The notes: generated by a model from the letters alone, not told the origin. Positions 13,048 to 25,217 are shown, counted from the stretch's first letter. The stretch is 64,000 nucleotides of DNA from Shouchella clausii (GCF_002250115.1 NZ_CP019985.1:2666001-2730000); one strand, 5' to 3'. Numbers and translations: made by a program.

Positions 13048-13659
13048 TTAATAGTCGACAGACTTCTGAGCAGTTTTATACAAATTTCGGAATGCTAAAT
13101 AAACTGATATCCAAGCTATAAGATAAAAAAGAAGGTAAATTGAAGAAAAGGCAGTGACGGTCTCAAACTTTATGATGTGCATGGCATACGCCCCAAATGC
13201 CATAAACAGTAAAAAAAACATCGCAATACCTGTATAACGCAAACTAATCAGTTTTTGTTTATCAACTTTTTTGGGATAATACCGAAAAGTGAACCAGCAT
13301 GCGACAACAAATAATGTTCCGTAAACAGTGAAAATTCCGGCTAAGTTAGCGTTTATATTGCTAAAATAAATTGGAAAGCTAAACAAACCTAATCCGGCAA
13401 ACACCAGACTTAAAGAAACATTGAATCCAAAGTGGTTACCGTTAAAAGCTTCCTTTTGCTCTTGTCGATACAGGGATAATATTTGGGTAGATAGTTCTTC
13501 TGCAGTAAGATAGGAGTTTAACACTCTTCTTTCGGCATCGTTTGAGCTACAATTGTACTGGGCGCAAATCTCTTCTTTTTCAGATAGCAAGTGATCCTTT
13601 ATCTCGTTTATATGGCTTTGCCTTTCCCCTCTTGGTAATTCTCTAATCTTACTGTCCAC
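13048..13659 (-). CDS. HAAS-domain integral membrane protein
   Basis: 203 residues from a GTG start. The N-terminal 70 residues (IRELPRGERQSHINEIKDHLLSEKEEI...VLNSYLTAEELSTQILS) form the alpha-helical HAAS/DUF1700-like pattern that often accompanies PadR regulators; four hydrophobic segments follow (about 83-105, 110-127, 143-163, 170-192). The function is not established; HAAS proteins are thought to act in membrane-associated signalling with the PadR partner. The codons just upstream of the GTG (SFRDYLAEV) look like genuine HAAS sequence, but no normal start codon precedes them before a TAG, and the GTG has no ribosome site, so the 5' end may be damaged. It lies 34 nt after padR. Confidence 0.7.
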   Translation of the reverse strand: MDSKIRELPRGERQSHINEIKDHLLSEKEEICAQYNCSSNDAERRVLNSYLTAEELSTQILSLYRQEQKEAFNGNHFGFNVSLSLVFAGLGLFSFPIYFSNINANLAGIFTVYGTLFVVACWFTFRYYPKKVDKQKLISLRYTGIAMFFLLFMAFGAYAMHIIKFETVTAFSSIYLLFYLIAWISVYLAFRNLYKTAQKSVDY

Positions 13660-13693
13660 TTCAGCTAAATAATCTCTAAAGCTTAGCTACTGT

Positions 13694-14044
13694 TTAGCCA
13701 CTAGTCTCACCTTCCTTTAAAGATATAAGAAATAAATATAAATTTTGATAATGTTCAAGTCTTTTGTTTAAAATTTCCTTCCCTTCCTCAGTAACTATAT
13801 AATATTTTCTACTGCGTCCCTCATGATCTTCTTGATAAGAAGTTAACCATCTGTTGTTTGTCATACGTCGTAATATAGGATAGATTGAACCATTTGCAAT
13901 TTGAACGATAGATTCCTTTCTTAGTTTTTTAGTGATCTCATAACCGTACATGGGCTTTTTTGCTACTAAAAGTAAAATGGCAAGTTCGAACATCCCTTTT
14001 GTAATTTGGCTACTCCAATCGTTTCTTTTCGAATTAATATCCAT
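13694..14044 (-). CDS. PadR-family transcriptional repressor
   Basis: 116 residues from ATG 14044, typical of short PadR proteins. Winged HTH: ITKGMFELAILLLVAKKPMYGYEITKKL, then IANGSIYPILRRMTNNRWLTS and the wing EGRSRKYYIVTEEGKEIL; the C-terminal helix for dimerisation follows. An in-frame ATG lies 24 nt further upstream (14068), but it would sit inside the promoter. It is cotranscribed with the HAAS gene. Its likely targets are its own promoter and possibly nearby membrane or bacteriocin functions (inference). Confidence 0.85.
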   Translation of the reverse strand: MDINSKRNDWSSQITKGMFELAILLLVAKKPMYGYEITKKLRKESIVQIANGSIYPILRRMTNNRWLTSYQEDHEGRSRKYYIVTEEGKEILNKRLEHYQNLYLFLISLKEGETSG

Positions 14045-14050
14045 ATTACC

Positions 14051-14090
14051 AATGTATATGATAAACATATATATGTCAATGATACATATA
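14051..14090 (-). promoter_or_regulatory. padR promoter with ATGT/ACAT operator-like repeats
   Basis: On the reverse strand: consensus TTGACA (14079-14074), 17-nt spacer, TACATT (14056-14051). Two ATGT...ACAT motifs typical of PadR sites flank the -35 and the -10, and CATATATATG is a perfect palindrome in the spacer. The predicted transcription start falls at about 14044, on the ATG itself, so the mRNA may be leaderless. Confidence 0.6.
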
Positions 14091-14209
14091 GGTTTTTAAA
14101 ATAAAGTAAGTATGTTGGGCTCATGCTAAAGCGCAATGATTTCCATTGCCCTTTTCTACGCTTGTGGCAGGGGGAAAGGCGATAAAAAGACGGAATTAAA
14201 ATTAATGTT

Positions 14210-14249
14210 TTGACAATAAGCGTTTTTTGTTCTATAGTGTGATATATCA
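14210..14249 (+). promoter_or_regulatory. gntR promoter and palindromic operator candidate
   Basis: TTGACA (14210-14215), 17-nt spacer, TATAGT (14233-14238). The perfect palindrome TGATATATCA (14240-14249) lies at the expected start site and is a good candidate for autoregulation by the GntR protein. Confidence 0.65.
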
Positions 14250-14279
14250 GATTTCATATTTTAAATTGGAGCTGGTTGT

Positions 14280-14981
14280 ATGACTGATAAGGATGAACGT
14301 TTCTTTTCTGTTGATCCCAATTTAGTAAAGTCACTGCGTGAACTGGCAGTCGAAAAAATCCGCGAAGGAATTGTAAGCGGATACTTTGAAGTTGGAGAGC
14401 ATTTAAAAGAGCGTGAGTTATCGAAGATGATGGGAATTAGCACGACGCCGATCAAAGAAGCGTTTCGGATTTTAGAAAATGAAGGCATGCTAGTAACCGT
14501 TCCGCGCAAAGGGACATTTGTTTCAGAGTACGCTTCTACATCAATTGAAGAAATTCTTCTTCTACGCGCCGCCGTTGAATCGCTATGTGCCCGCCTTGCT
14601 GCAGTCAAAATGAGCGAAGAAGACGTGAAGGAACTTGAGCAAGTGGTGCTTATCATGGAGAGCCTTCATAACAAAGGTGATTCAGATGCCTTGATTGAAC
14701 AAAATTCACGGTTTCACCAAATGATTATTACCAGTACCGAAAATAAGATGATGCAAACGATCTTAGCTAACATTCGCAGCATAGACAAAGCCTTCCGGAA
14801 GCGTGCCCTTAAAGTGGAAGTCGAGCGCGAAGTCGGCTATCAAGAGCACAGAGCAATTTTTGAGGCGATTAAGCAACGGGAGCCTGAGCAGGCCGAACAG
14901 CGAATGAAAGACCATATTTTGCGGACGAAAGACAATATTTTGGCTGCAGAAGCGAGAGCACAGGCCGAAAGAAATCCATGA
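14280..14981 (+). CDS. GntR-family regulator, FadR/FCD subfamily
   Basis: 233 residues. The N-terminal winged HTH (about 20-85) includes VGEHLKERELSKMMGISTTPIKEAFRILENEGMLVTVPRKGTFVSE; the C-terminal FCD helical ligand domain (about 95-225) has RFHQMIITSTENKMM and the EHRAIFEAIKQREPEQAEQRMKDHI segment with metal- or acid-binding His residues. FCD regulators usually sense organic or sugar acids. It is the first gene of the sugar-acid island and likely represses that cluster until the substrate or an intermediate binds. Confidence 0.92.
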   Translation: MTDKDERFFSVDPNLVKSLRELAVEKIREGIVSGYFEVGEHLKERELSKMMGISTTPIKEAFRILENEGMLVTVPRKGTFVSEYASTSIEEILLLRAAVESLCARLAAVKMSEEDVKELEQVVLIMESLHNKGDSDALIEQNSRFHQMIITSTENKMMQTILANIRSIDKAFRKRALKVEVEREVGYQEHRAIFEAIKQREPEQAEQRMKDHILRTKDNILAAEARAQAERNP

Positions 14982-14988
14982 TCATTCA

Positions 14989-15006
14989 TCGGCCTATATA
15001 GGCCGA
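14989..15006 (+). promoter_or_regulatory. 18-bp perfect palindrome between gntR and the dehydratase gene
   Basis: TCGGCCTATATAGGCCGA, self-complementary throughout. It may be an operator for the catabolic genes or an intercistronic hairpin; there is no T tract, so it is not a classical terminator. Confidence 0.55.
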
Positions 15007-15046
15007 GAATGGTCAGAGCTAATTTTTTAGAAAAGGGTGATGAACT

Positions 15047-15967
15047 GTGGCAAAGAAGCCGTTGGCAAAAGCATTAGAAACCATTTCTGGCATACCAATC
15101 ACGCCGTTTCGAAAATCAGACGGCAGCATCGATTGGAACCACTACAAGGAAACGGTCGACAGGATTGTCGACAATGGCATTGATGTGATCGTTCCTTGTG
15201 GAAATACGAGTGAATTCTATGCGCTGTCTCTTGAGGAAGCAAAAGAGGAAGTCCGGCGCACCGTAGAATATGTTAATGGGCGTGCGCTTGTCGTCGCTGG
15301 CATCGGATATGCGACGTCAACAGCGATTGAACTTGGAAACGATGCGATAGCGGCCGGGGCAGATGCGGTCATGATTCATATGCCGATCCACCCTTATGTG
15401 ACAGCGGGCGGTGTGTGTGCCTACTTCCGCGAAATCATCGAGGCACTAGATTTTCCGTCACTCGTTTATTTTAAAGATCCTGAAATTTCCGACCAAGTGC
15501 TCGTTGATTTGGCGCCACTTGAAAACCTAGTCGGCGTCAAATATGCGATTAATGATTTGCCTCGCTTTGCCAAAGTTGTACGTTCGATTCCAGAGGAACA
15601 TCAGATCGCTTGGATTTGTGGAACAGCAGAGAAATGGGCGCCATTTTTCTGGCATGCGGGGGCAAAAGGGTTTACTTCTGGGCTTGTGAATCTTCTGCCC
15701 GAAAAAGCAGTCGATATGCTGGAAGCATTGCGAAACAATGACAACGATACCGTGTGGCAAATTTGGGAAGACATTGTCCCTTTCGAGGACTTGCGCGCGA
15801 AGTACAACCAAGGCAATAACGTCGTCGTCATTAAAGAAGCAATGGAAATGCTTAGGCAAAATGCTGGGGTGACAAGGGCACCTGTGAATGAATTAAGCAA
15901 CGAAGATAAACAGCTTGTGACAGAACTGCTTTCTAGCTGGAAGTTATTACAACCTACGAAAGGATGA
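15047..15967 (+). CDS. dihydrodipicolinate-synthase-superfamily dehydratase (KdgD / keto-deoxy-sugar-acid dehydratase-like)
   Basis: 306 residues, TIM-barrel class I aldolase superfamily. The N-terminal [49 protein letters not shown] has the typical G-N-T-S/G-E loop, and the Schiff-base Lys is in [11 protein letters not shown]. Next to a ketoglutarate semialdehyde dehydrogenase, the likely reaction is removal of water (and CO2 for a hexarate) from a 2-keto-3-deoxy sugar acid to give 2,5-dioxopentanoate. Whether the substrate is a keto-deoxyglucarate or a keto-deoxypentonate is not decided by sequence. GTG start with AAGGGTGA 6 nt upstream. The stop overlaps an ATG (ATGA) that begins the next frame. 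Confidence 0.85.
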   Translation: MAKKPLAKALETISGIPITPFRKSDGSIDWNHYKETVDRIVDNGIDVIVPCGNTSEFYALSLEEAKEEVRRTVEYVNGRALVVAGIGYATSTAIELGNDAIAAGADAVMIHMPIHPYVTAGGVCAYFREIIEALDFPSLVYFKDPEISDQVLVDLAPLENLVGVKYAINDLPRFAKVVRSIPEEHQIAWICGTAEKWAPFFWHAGAKGFTSGLVNLLPEKAVDMLEALRNNDNDTVWQIWEDIVPFEDLRAKYNQGNNVVVIKEAMEMLRQNAGVTRAPVNELSNEDKQLVTELLSSWKLLQPTKG

Positions 15968-15972
15968 GGCAA

Positions 15973-18608
<2,636 letters not shown>

Positions 18609-18628
18609 GGCGGGAGGAGGTGTAAGTC

Positions 18629-19603
18629 GTGAAATGGTTCCCTTTGTTTGTGCTGCAGGCTATTCTTCTAGTGGCCTGCAGCAACCACGACGAAACAGCC
18701 GTTACGCAAGCGGCCATTGATACGTATCCAAAGCAAACGATTGAACTTTATGTCCCTGCCTCGCCAGGGGGGCAGTCTGATGCGGGAGCGAGGGTGTTAG
18801 CGCGTCATATTAGCAAGTATTTAGATAGCGATATTGTCATTGTTAATCAAGATACAGCAGGCGGGGCACTAGCGTTTGAAAATGTCTACCGCGCCAAAGC
18901 CGATGGATACAAGCTTCTCTACTATCACCAAGCATTGCACACAAGTTATGCCGTTGGCCAATACGATTATTCGGCGTTGGAAATGACGCCGATTGGAACG
19001 TTTGCTGGCATTAACCAAGTTTTTGTCACGCGTGCTGATGCCCCGTGGGATTCATTAGAAGAACTTGTTGAGGAGGCGAGGCAGCATCCTTACGAAATCC
19101 TATATGGTGGCCAAATTGGCGGCACTACTCATTTTATGGGGGAGCAACTTGGACAAGTTGCCGATGTCGACATTAAAGTGCTTGATGTCGGAGGAGAGTC
19201 TGACCGGATGACGGCATTGCTTGGCAACCAAATTGATTTTGTTTCTACTGGCATTGGCAACGCCTTAAATTATATTGAATCAGGCGATTTTAAAGCGTTA
19301 GCCGTTCTATCAGAAGAACGGGATGAGCTGGCACCTGATATCCCGACTGCCCTTGAGCAAGGGTATGACGTACAGTTTCCAATCATCCATACGTTATATG
19401 GACCGCCTAATTTGCCTGAAGAGATCATTCACAAATGGAACGCAGCAGCAGAGCAGCTTGCAGAAGATGAAGAGTATGTACAAGACCTCGCCACAACGTT
19501 CCAGAGACATATTCAAATGGATCATAATGAAACCCTTACATTCAACCAAGAAGAACTCAAAAAAGCAGAAGGCATCGCGTTTGAGTTATTCCAAGAAGAC
19601 TAA
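18629..19603 (+). CDS. TctC-type solute-binding lipoprotein of a tripartite tricarboxylate transporter
   Basis: 324 residues from a GTG with GGAGGAGG upstream. Signal peptide ends in a lipobox, LLVACSN, with Cys17 lipidated. The mature part begins with the Bug/TctC signature YPKQTIELYVPASPGGQSDAGARVLA and has the family strand-loop pattern (IVNQDTAGGAL; ALAVLSEERDELAPDIPTALEQGYD). It binds an organic acid outside the membrane for the TctA/TctB channel that follows. The neighbours suggest a sugar acid rather than citrate. Confidence 0.9.
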   Translation: MKWFPLFVLQAILLVACSNHDETAVTQAAIDTYPKQTIELYVPASPGGQSDAGARVLARHISKYLDSDIVIVNQDTAGGALAFENVYRAKADGYKLLYYHQALHTSYAVGQYDYSALEMTPIGTFAGINQVFVTRADAPWDSLEELVEEARQHPYEILYGGQIGGTTHFMGEQLGQVADVDIKVLDVGGESDRMTALLGNQIDFVSTGIGNALNYIESGDFKALAVLSEERDELAPDIPTALEQGYDVQFPIIHTLYGPPNLPEEIIHKWNAAAEQLAEDEEYVQDLATTFQRHIQMDHNETLTFNQEELKKAEGIAFELFQED

Positions 19604-19621
19604 GGATAAGGGGGAGCCAGT

Positions 19622-20095
19622 ATGTCAAAACTCGATTGTTGGATTGGAATGGGAACGCTCCTTGTCGGCGCCTATATGATTTTGGAAACGCTTACGATGG
19701 ATTATATGAGGCTCATGGATGATCCTGGGCCGGTTTTGTTGCCAAGGGTTGTCGGAATGGCGCTTGTTGTTTGTGGTGTTGCTTTAACAGTAGGTGGATT
19801 AAAAGCAAAGAAAAAAACGGAGCCGAAAGACGACTCGCCTGAGGCGAAAATCCGGCAAAAGAAAATGTATATGATGTTAGGAAGTTTGTTTTTATACGCC
19901 GTCGCTTTTTCGACGTTAGGATACGTATTAAGCACGTTCCTTTTTTTAGCTGCCACGACTTTATACTTGTCGAGTAAGCGAACGAAAAAGCATGTTGTTC
20001 AAGTAACAGTGGCATCACTGCTTATTACTTTTTCAATCTATTGGATATTTACCGAATATCTAGATGTTTTATTACCAGACGGATTTTTTCGATGA
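19622..20095 (+). CDS. TctB-type small membrane subunit of tripartite tricarboxylate transporter
   Basis: 157 residues with four hydrophobic segments (about 5-22, 38-58, 77-95, 100-115 and a C-terminal one near 125-145). The sequence between helices carries DPGPVLLPRVVGMALVV, typical of TctB. Partner of the TctA protein encoded 16 nt downstream. Confidence 0.85.
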   Translation: MSKLDCWIGMGTLLVGAYMILETLTMDYMRLMDDPGPVLLPRVVGMALVVCGVALTVGGLKAKKKTEPKDDSPEAKIRQKKMYMMLGSLFLYAVAFSTLGYVLSTFLFLAATTLYLSSKRTKKHVVQVTVASLLITFSIYWIFTEYLDVLLPDGFFR

Positions 20096-20110
20096 AGGGG
20101 GACGAAATCA

Positions 20111-21604
20111 ATGGATGTTTTACTTGCGAGCATAACTGACGTGTTCACCCCTTTTGTCGTTCTATTAATGGTACTAGGGGTATTCTTAGGCCTTATATTT
20201 GGCACAGTGCCTGGCTTAACCTCGACGATGGCAATGGCCTTGTTCGTGCCGTTTACGTTCCAATTAGAACCGATACAAGGAATTAGTTTTCTTGTCTGCT
20301 TGCATTTAGGCGGCGTTTCTGGTGGGCTCGTTGCTTCTACACTTTTAGGAATACCTGGAACGCCCTCATCGATCGCTACAACGTTCGATGCGTACCCAAT
20401 GGCGAAAAACGGCGAACCAGTAAGAGCACTTGGCATTGGCATTGTTGCCTCGCTTGTTGGCGGTTTGCTAAGCTTTATTGCTTTAACCACTATTTCTCCC
20501 CTCATTTCGAGGTTTGCGGTACAGATGGGGCCATTTGAGTTTTTTGCTTTAATCTTTTTCGCTCTCTCCTTGCTTGCCGTCCTTGCCCAAGGCAGCATGT
20601 TGAAAGGGATTACCGCTGGCTTTATTGGTTTAGCAATTGGCATGGTAGGGTTCGCGCCAATTGATGGGCTGCAGCGCTATACGTTTGGCGTGTTAGAGCT
20701 AAAAGGCGGCATCAGCTTGTTGCCGCTTATCATGGGCTTATTCGCTATCGCTCAACTTTTAGCGGAAATAAAGGCGGGCGATGAGCGAAAGGAAATGAAC
20801 TTTTCTGTGAAAGGCATTGGCATTAAGGTGGCCGAAATATTCCAAAATAAGTGGAATATGCTACGCTCGTCATTCATTGGAATTGCATTTGGGATTTTGC
20901 CAGGATTAGGGAGCGGCACATCAAACCTTGTTGCTTATGCACAAACGAAGCAAGCGTCAAAAAACCGTGACAAGTTTGGGAAAGGGGCACCTGAAGGCAT
21001 TTATGCGTCTGAATCAGCGAACACAGCAGCTGTTGGTGGATCGCTTATTCCGATGCTGACTCTCGGTATACCTGGCGATACGGTAACAGCGATTTTGCTC
21101 GGTGGCTTTATGATCCACGGCATTCAGCCTGGCCCGCTGTTTTTTGCGGAGAACCGCGAAATTGTCAATGTCGTCTTTATCGCTTTCTTCGTTGCGATCT
21201 TTCTCGTTCTGTTGTTTCAAGTGTTCGCGATGCGCTTTTTTACACGTGTGTTGATGATTCCAAAGGAATATTTATTCCCCATTATTCTTGTCTTATGTTT
21301 TGTCGGCGCCTTTGCCACCAACTCTTCTGTTTTCGACATTGGCGTCATGCTCTTCTTTGGTGTTATTGGCTACATCTTGTTAAAGGCCAAGTTTCCGATT
21401 GCTCCGCTCATTTTAGGCTTTATTCTCGGGCCTCTTCTGGAAACATATTTGCGGAGAGCGCTCATGTCGACTGGCAATGTGGCCGACTTTTTTACAAAAC
21501 CATTTTCGGCGATTTTTATTTTAATTGGAATCGGCTGCGTCCTATTTACGTTTATCAATGAAACACGCTCAACCAAGAAAGACTCGAAATCAGCAAGTAT
21601 GTAA
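20111..21604 (+). CDS. TctA-type large membrane subunit of tripartite tricarboxylate transporter
   Basis: 497 residues, about 11-12 membrane helices. The signature GLIFGTVPGLTSTMAMALFVPFTF occurs near the N-terminus, its internal-repeat counterpart GIAFGILPGLGSGTSNLVAYAQ near 255, and GGSLIPMLTLGIPGDTVTAILLGGF near 310. It forms the ion-coupled translocation pathway, energised by the ion gradient and not ATP. Last gene of the sugar-acid island; no clear terminator was seen after it. Confidence 0.92.
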   Translation: MDVLLASITDVFTPFVVLLMVLGVFLGLIFGTVPGLTSTMAMALFVPFTFQLEPIQGISFLVCLHLGGVSGGLVASTLLGIPGTPSSIATTFDAYPMAKNGEPVRALGIGIVASLVGGLLSFIALTTISPLISRFAVQMGPFEFFALIFFALSLLAVLAQGSMLKGITAGFIGLAIGMVGFAPIDGLQRYTFGVLELKGGISLLPLIMGLFAIAQLLAEIKAGDERKEMNFSVKGIGIKVAEIFQNKWNMLRSSFIGIAFGILPGLGSGTSNLVAYAQTKQASKNRDKFGKGAPEGIYASESANTAAVGGSLIPMLTLGIPGDTVTAILLGGFMIHGIQPGPLFFAENREIVNVVFIAFFVAIFLVLLFQVFAMRFFTRVLMIPKEYLFPIILVLCFVGAFATNSSVFDIGVMLFFGVIGYILLKAKFPIAPLILGFILGPLLETYLRRALMSTGNVADFFTKPFSAIFILIGIGCVLFTFINETRSTKKDSKSASM

Positions 21605-21719
21605 GAAGTTGACATCCAGGCAATAGAAGCGGCTGAAACTGTAGTTTTCCTTAAGGTTTGGCATTTTATAAAAGCCATGCTATCGTAAAAGGGAAAGAAA
21701 AAACGGGAGGCAGGCGTGT

Positions 21720-22172
21720 ATGGCTGACAGTGAAATTCTTCCCCCTGCTGTAGCAACTTTTTTAAACGGTGAACAATTAGAAGAAAAGCAGCATGAGGCG
21801 ATGCATTTTTTGACGGTTGATGACAATGGGTTTCCATATAAAGCGATGGTAAGCGTCGGCGAAGTGTTGGCCTATTCAAAAGACCGGTTACGGATTGCGT
21901 TATGGAGCGGAACACAAACGGATAACAATGCGACGCGTTCGGAAAAAGCTGTGCTGTTACTCGTTACGTGCGAAACGGCTTTTGATATTCAGCTAATGCT
22001 CGAACCGATAGGTCGTCAAGAGGGCCTTGCCCTTTACGAAGGGCGCGTCTTACATGTGAAAGCCGACCAAGCGCCTTATGCTAAATTAGAGTCGGCGGTA
22101 CGCTTTACGTTAAAGGATCCAGATGCTTCACTCGCCCATTGGCGCCACAAACTTGAGCTTCTAAAAAACTAG
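21720..22172 (+). CDS. pyridoxamine 5'-phosphate oxidase-like (split-barrel) FMN-type protein
   Basis: 150 residues. The split-barrel pattern is seen in [58 protein letters not shown], followed by a strand giving [10 protein letters not shown]. Such proteins bind FMN or F420 and act as small oxidoreductases or sensors; substrate not predictable. It stands alone between the Tct transporter and secG, with a GGGAGG site upstream. Confidence 0.75.
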   Translation: MADSEILPPAVATFLNGEQLEEKQHEAMHFLTVDDNGFPYKAMVSVGEVLAYSKDRLRIALWSGTQTDNNATRSEKAVLLLVTCETAFDIQLMLEPIGRQEGLALYEGRVLHVKADQAPYAKLESAVRFTLKDPDASLAHWRHKLELLKN

Positions 22173-22240
22173 CCTATTGTTTTCAAGGGCGTGGCTATGC
22201 TAAACTAGTGATACTGACGTGTTCGTGGAGGTGTTTGTTG

Positions 22241-22471
22241 ATGCAGCTGTTTTTGATGATCGCATTAATTATTGTTTCTGTCCTCTTAGTCGCTGTCGTT
22301 CTTTTGCAGCCAGGTCGCAGCTCTGGGTTATCGGGCGCCATTACTGGAGGGGCAGAGCAGTTGCTAGGAAAACAAAAAGCGCGCGGGCTTGATGCGGTAT
22401 TGCATCGAGCAACAATCGTACTTGCTGTTTTGTTTTTTATTTTGACAGGGTTAAATGCGTATTTCCTATAA
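22241..22471 (+). CDS. secG: preprotein translocase subunit SecG
   Basis: 76 residues, with two membrane helices (about 2-20 and 54-73). The cytoplasmic loop has [38 protein letters not shown], which is diagnostic. SecG assists SecYE/SecA protein export. The ATG at 22241 follows GGAGGTG at 22227-22233 and begins at the conserved start; an in-frame upstream start would add an unlikely 11 residues. First of the secG-est-rnr-smpB-ssrA neighbourhood common in Bacillus. Confidence 0.95.
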   Translation: MQLFLMIALIIVSVLLVAVVLLQPGRSSGLSGAITGGAEQLLGKQKARGLDAVLHRATIVLAVLFFILTGLNAYFL

Positions 22472-22480
22472 ACGATGCGG

Positions 22481-22508
22481 AACACCTGGGCTTGCCAGGT
22501 GTTTTTTC
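22481..22508 (+). terminator. secG terminator
   Basis: AACACCTGG / CCAGGTGTT stem (22481-22489, 22495-22503) with a 5-nt loop, then a T tract. Confidence 0.9.
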
Positions 22509-22564
22509 TGTTTTCTGTTTAATCGCAGCTTAAAAAAGGAACAATCGGATATAGAGGTGATGAA

Positions 22565-23551
22565 GTGCGCTTAATCATTTTAGACCAAGTGCCTATAACG
22601 ATAGGGCAAACAGCGGAACAAACAGCGGAACGAACGTTCTCTCTTGTTGAGCTTGCCGAACAATGGGGGTACGAACGGTATTGGTTTGCCGAACACCACG
22701 GTACGAGGGGGCTTGGTTCCAGTGCTCCTGAAGTGTGGATGGCAGCTGCTGCCGCAAGGACAAAGACGATTCATGTAGGCTCTGGAGGCATTTTGTTGCC
22801 CCAGTATAGCCCTTATAAAGTAGCGGCTCAGTTAAGGCAGCTAGAAACGATGTTCCCAGGTCGAATTGACGGCGGCATTGGCAACTCCCCTGGTGGCCCT
22901 GAACGAATCCGCGCGGCTCTTGCGTATGGACATACAGAGGGGATCGCCATGTTTTGGGAGAAAGTCGATGCCCTTTCCAAGTGGATACAAGGCGGCAGGC
23001 ACAAGGAAGTGACTGTTTCGCCGAAACCAGCAAGTACACCAAACTTGTTTATCCTTGGTCTTGGAGAACGGAGCGCCATCGAAGCGGGCCGGCGGGGGTT
23101 AGGTTTTGTCCATGGGCGTTTTATCGAGCCTGGACGAGGGAGGTTGGCACACGCTGCATATCGACAAGCGTTTAAGGGCAAAGGGAAGCCAGATGCGTTA
23201 ACGGCCGTATTTATCATTTGCGGCGAAACGGACGAGCATGCTGAAGAGTTGGCAAAGACCCAAGATTTATGGTTATTGCGGACGGAAAAAGGTTTAGATA
23301 GCCGCGTGCCAACCAGCATAACAGCCGCCTCTGCTCAGCTAAGCGAACAAGACCGTGCCCGTATCCAGGCGAATCGGAAGCGGATGATTATTGGCGGGCC
23401 TGAAACTGTAAAACGGGAATTAGAAAAAATCGCGAATGAAACAGGCTGCGACCAATTTCTAGTTTTAACGAATATCGATGATTTTGATGAAAAATGCCGT
23501 TCTTATGAACGGTTGGTGAAGGCCACAAAGTCGATAATATCAGCAGATTAA
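22565..23551 (+). CDS. luciferase-like flavin-dependent monooxygenase (LLM class)
   Basis: 328 residues, TIM-barrel bacterial-luciferase family. Typical segments: SLVELAEQWGYERYWFAEHHG (about 27-47), HVGSGGILLPQYSPYKVAAQLRQLETMFPGRIDGGIGNSPGG (76-118), and VKRELEKIANETGCDQFLVLT near the C-terminus. It would use FMNH2 and O2; the substrate is unknown (alkanes, sulfonates and xenobiotics are seen in the family). GTG start preceded by GAGGTGATGAA. Inserted between secG and the esterase genes, a position variable in relatives. Confidence 0.85.
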   Translation: MRLIILDQVPITIGQTAEQTAERTFSLVELAEQWGYERYWFAEHHGTRGLGSSAPEVWMAAAAARTKTIHVGSGGILLPQYSPYKVAAQLRQLETMFPGRIDGGIGNSPGGPERIRAALAYGHTEGIAMFWEKVDALSKWIQGGRHKEVTVSPKPASTPNLFILGLGERSAIEAGRRGLGFVHGRFIEPGRGRLAHAAYRQAFKGKGKPDALTAVFIICGETDEHAEELAKTQDLWLLRTEKGLDSRVPTSITAASAQLSEQDRARIQANRKRMIIGGPETVKRELEKIANETGCDQFLVLTNIDDFDEKCRSYERLVKATKSIISAD

Positions 23552-23729
23552 ATAGAAAACGTTGTCAGCTGAAGATTGCAGTCGAGGGGAGAGGCGAATA
23601 GAACAGGCGTTCATAAGCATCAGCAAGGCAAATGAAAACATATGTGAATGTTTGTCTACAGTCTGTATCGTTCGTATGCTCGGCTGACAATCTGCTATCA
23701 CGACTACAAAGCAACAGGAGGAACCTTTT

Positions 23730-24464
23730 GTGATTGGGTGTCTATGTATACATGGCTTTACTGGGGATCCGTGGGAAGTACAGCCTATTGCCGATGAACT
23801 GGCAAAGCAGCCTGGCTGGCTTGTTTATACGCCTGTATTGCCTGGCCACGGCCAAGGAAGTTTGCGGGAGTTAAAGCATGTGACATACAAACAGTGGGTA
23901 TTTGCTGTGGAAGTAGCGGCTGAAGAAATGAGAAAACGGTGCGACCGCCTTTATGTGATTGGTTTTTCAATGGGTGGAATGCTTGCCAGTTACATAGCAG
24001 CCCGTTTTCCTGTCGACAAGCTTGTACTGTTAAACGCTGCTGCCTACTATATGAATCCGAAACAGTTTGTAAAAGACATGTTCTCTGCCATTCGCTACCA
24101 CCTGACTGGCGAACAAGAAGGCGATGAGCTGATTGAACTTTATGAAAGGAAATTCAGGACAACGCCATTCGCCGCTGTACACCAATTTTTGCAACTCGTC
24201 CAAAAAACGAAGCCTTATGCAAGTAAAGTGACGGTGCCAACGCTCATTATCCAAGGAGAGCTTGATGGCCTTGTTCCATTAAAGTCAGCTTATTATCTTT
24301 ATGATGTAATTGGGTCCAAAACAAAACAAATTAAAGTGATGAAACGATCACGCCATATGATTTGCCATGGATATGAAGCCGATAAAGTGATTGAGGAAAT
24401 TAAAATGTTTCTGACAGATAGACAAACAGAGAGGGAAGATGACAATGAAATTAGTGCCACCTAA
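23730..24464 (+). CDS. alpha/beta hydrolase, monoacylglycerol lipase/carboxylesterase-like
   Basis: 244 residues. Oxyanion segment [15 protein letters not shown] (7-20), nucleophile Ser80 in VIGFSMGGM, acid Asp179 in QGELDGLVP, and His209 in RSRHMICHG complete a catalytic triad. It hydrolyses short-chain esters or monoacylglycerols in the cytoplasm. GTG start with AGGAGG 7-8 nt upstream. It overlaps the following esterase gene by 20 nt and is a paralogue of it, so the two may have arisen by duplication. Confidence 0.85.
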   Translation: MIGCLCIHGFTGDPWEVQPIADELAKQPGWLVYTPVLPGHGQGSLRELKHVTYKQWVFAVEVAAEEMRKRCDRLYVIGFSMGGMLASYIAARFPVDKLVLLNAAAYYMNPKQFVKDMFSAIRYHLTGEQEGDELIELYERKFRTTPFAAVHQFLQLVQKTKPYASKVTVPTLIIQGELDGLVPLKSAYYLYDVIGSKTKQIKVMKRSRHMICHGYEADKVIEEIKMFLTDRQTEREDDNEISAT

Positions 24465-25191
24465 ACCTTTTACATTTGAAGGAGGACAGCGGGCTGTTCT
24501 GTTATTGCATGGCTTTACAGGAACGACTGCTGATGTCCGCATGCTTGGCCGCTTTTTGCAAAAGCATGGCTATACATGCCATGCCCCTTTATATAGAGGG
24601 CATGGCGTGCCGCCAGAAGAGCTTGTAAAGTACAGCCCAGAAGATTGGTGGGCTGATGTACAGGCAGCGTATGAACAATTGCAACAAGATGGCTATAAGG
24701 AAATCGCAGTGTGCGGATTATCTCTAGGTGGTGTTTTTTCATTAAAAGCAGGTTTCTCTATGCCTGTAAAGGGAATCATATCGATGTGTGCCCCTGTCAG
24801 GCCCAAAACGGAGGAAGCGATCAAAGTTGGGATGCTCCGTTACGCGAAAGAGTACAAGCGTCTTGAAAAGAAAGAAGACGCGGTGATCGAAGCCGAAATT
24901 AGCGCGCTTGCAGAAAAATCGCTTGAGCCGCTTTATCAGTTGCGGCAGTTGATGGATGACGTACGGGAACAGCTTGACTTGATTTATGCGCCAACGTTCG
25001 TTGTCCAAGCGCGCTATGACGAAATGATCGATACCGAAAGCGCTACGATCATTTTGGACAATGTTGGCACAGACGACAAACAGCTAAAGTGGTATGAACA
25101 TTCGACCCACGTGATTACACTCGGTGAGGAGAAAGAACAGCTTCATGAAGACATACTTGAGTTTTTAAATCACTTAGATTGGTCAAACTAA
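24445..25191 (+). CDS. est: carboxylesterase (Est30/YvaK type)
   Basis: 248 residues, nearly the length of Geobacillus Est30 and aligned from the first residues ([26 protein letters not shown]). Triad: Ser93 in GLSLGGVFS, Asp192 in ARYDEMID, His222 in STHVITL. It cleaves short to medium acyl esters. An in-frame ATG at 24439 precedes by two codons; the ATG at 24445 matches the family start and has better spacing from GAGGGA. Immediately upstream of rnr, as in B. subtilis. Confidence 0.93.
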   Translation: MKLVPPKPFTFEGGQRAVLLLHGFTGTTADVRMLGRFLQKHGYTCHAPLYRGHGVPPEELVKYSPEDWWADVQAAYEQLQQDGYKEIAVCGLSLGGVFSLKAGFSMPVKGIISMCAPVRPKTEEAIKVGMLRYAKEYKRLEKKEDAVIEAEISALAEKSLEPLYQLRQLMDDVREQLDLIYAPTFVVQARYDEMIDTESATIILDNVGTDDKQLKWYEHSTHVITLGEEKEQLHEDILEFLNHLDWSN

Positions 25192-25217
25192 AAACAAAAG
25201 CTTGAAGGAGGGAAAGA

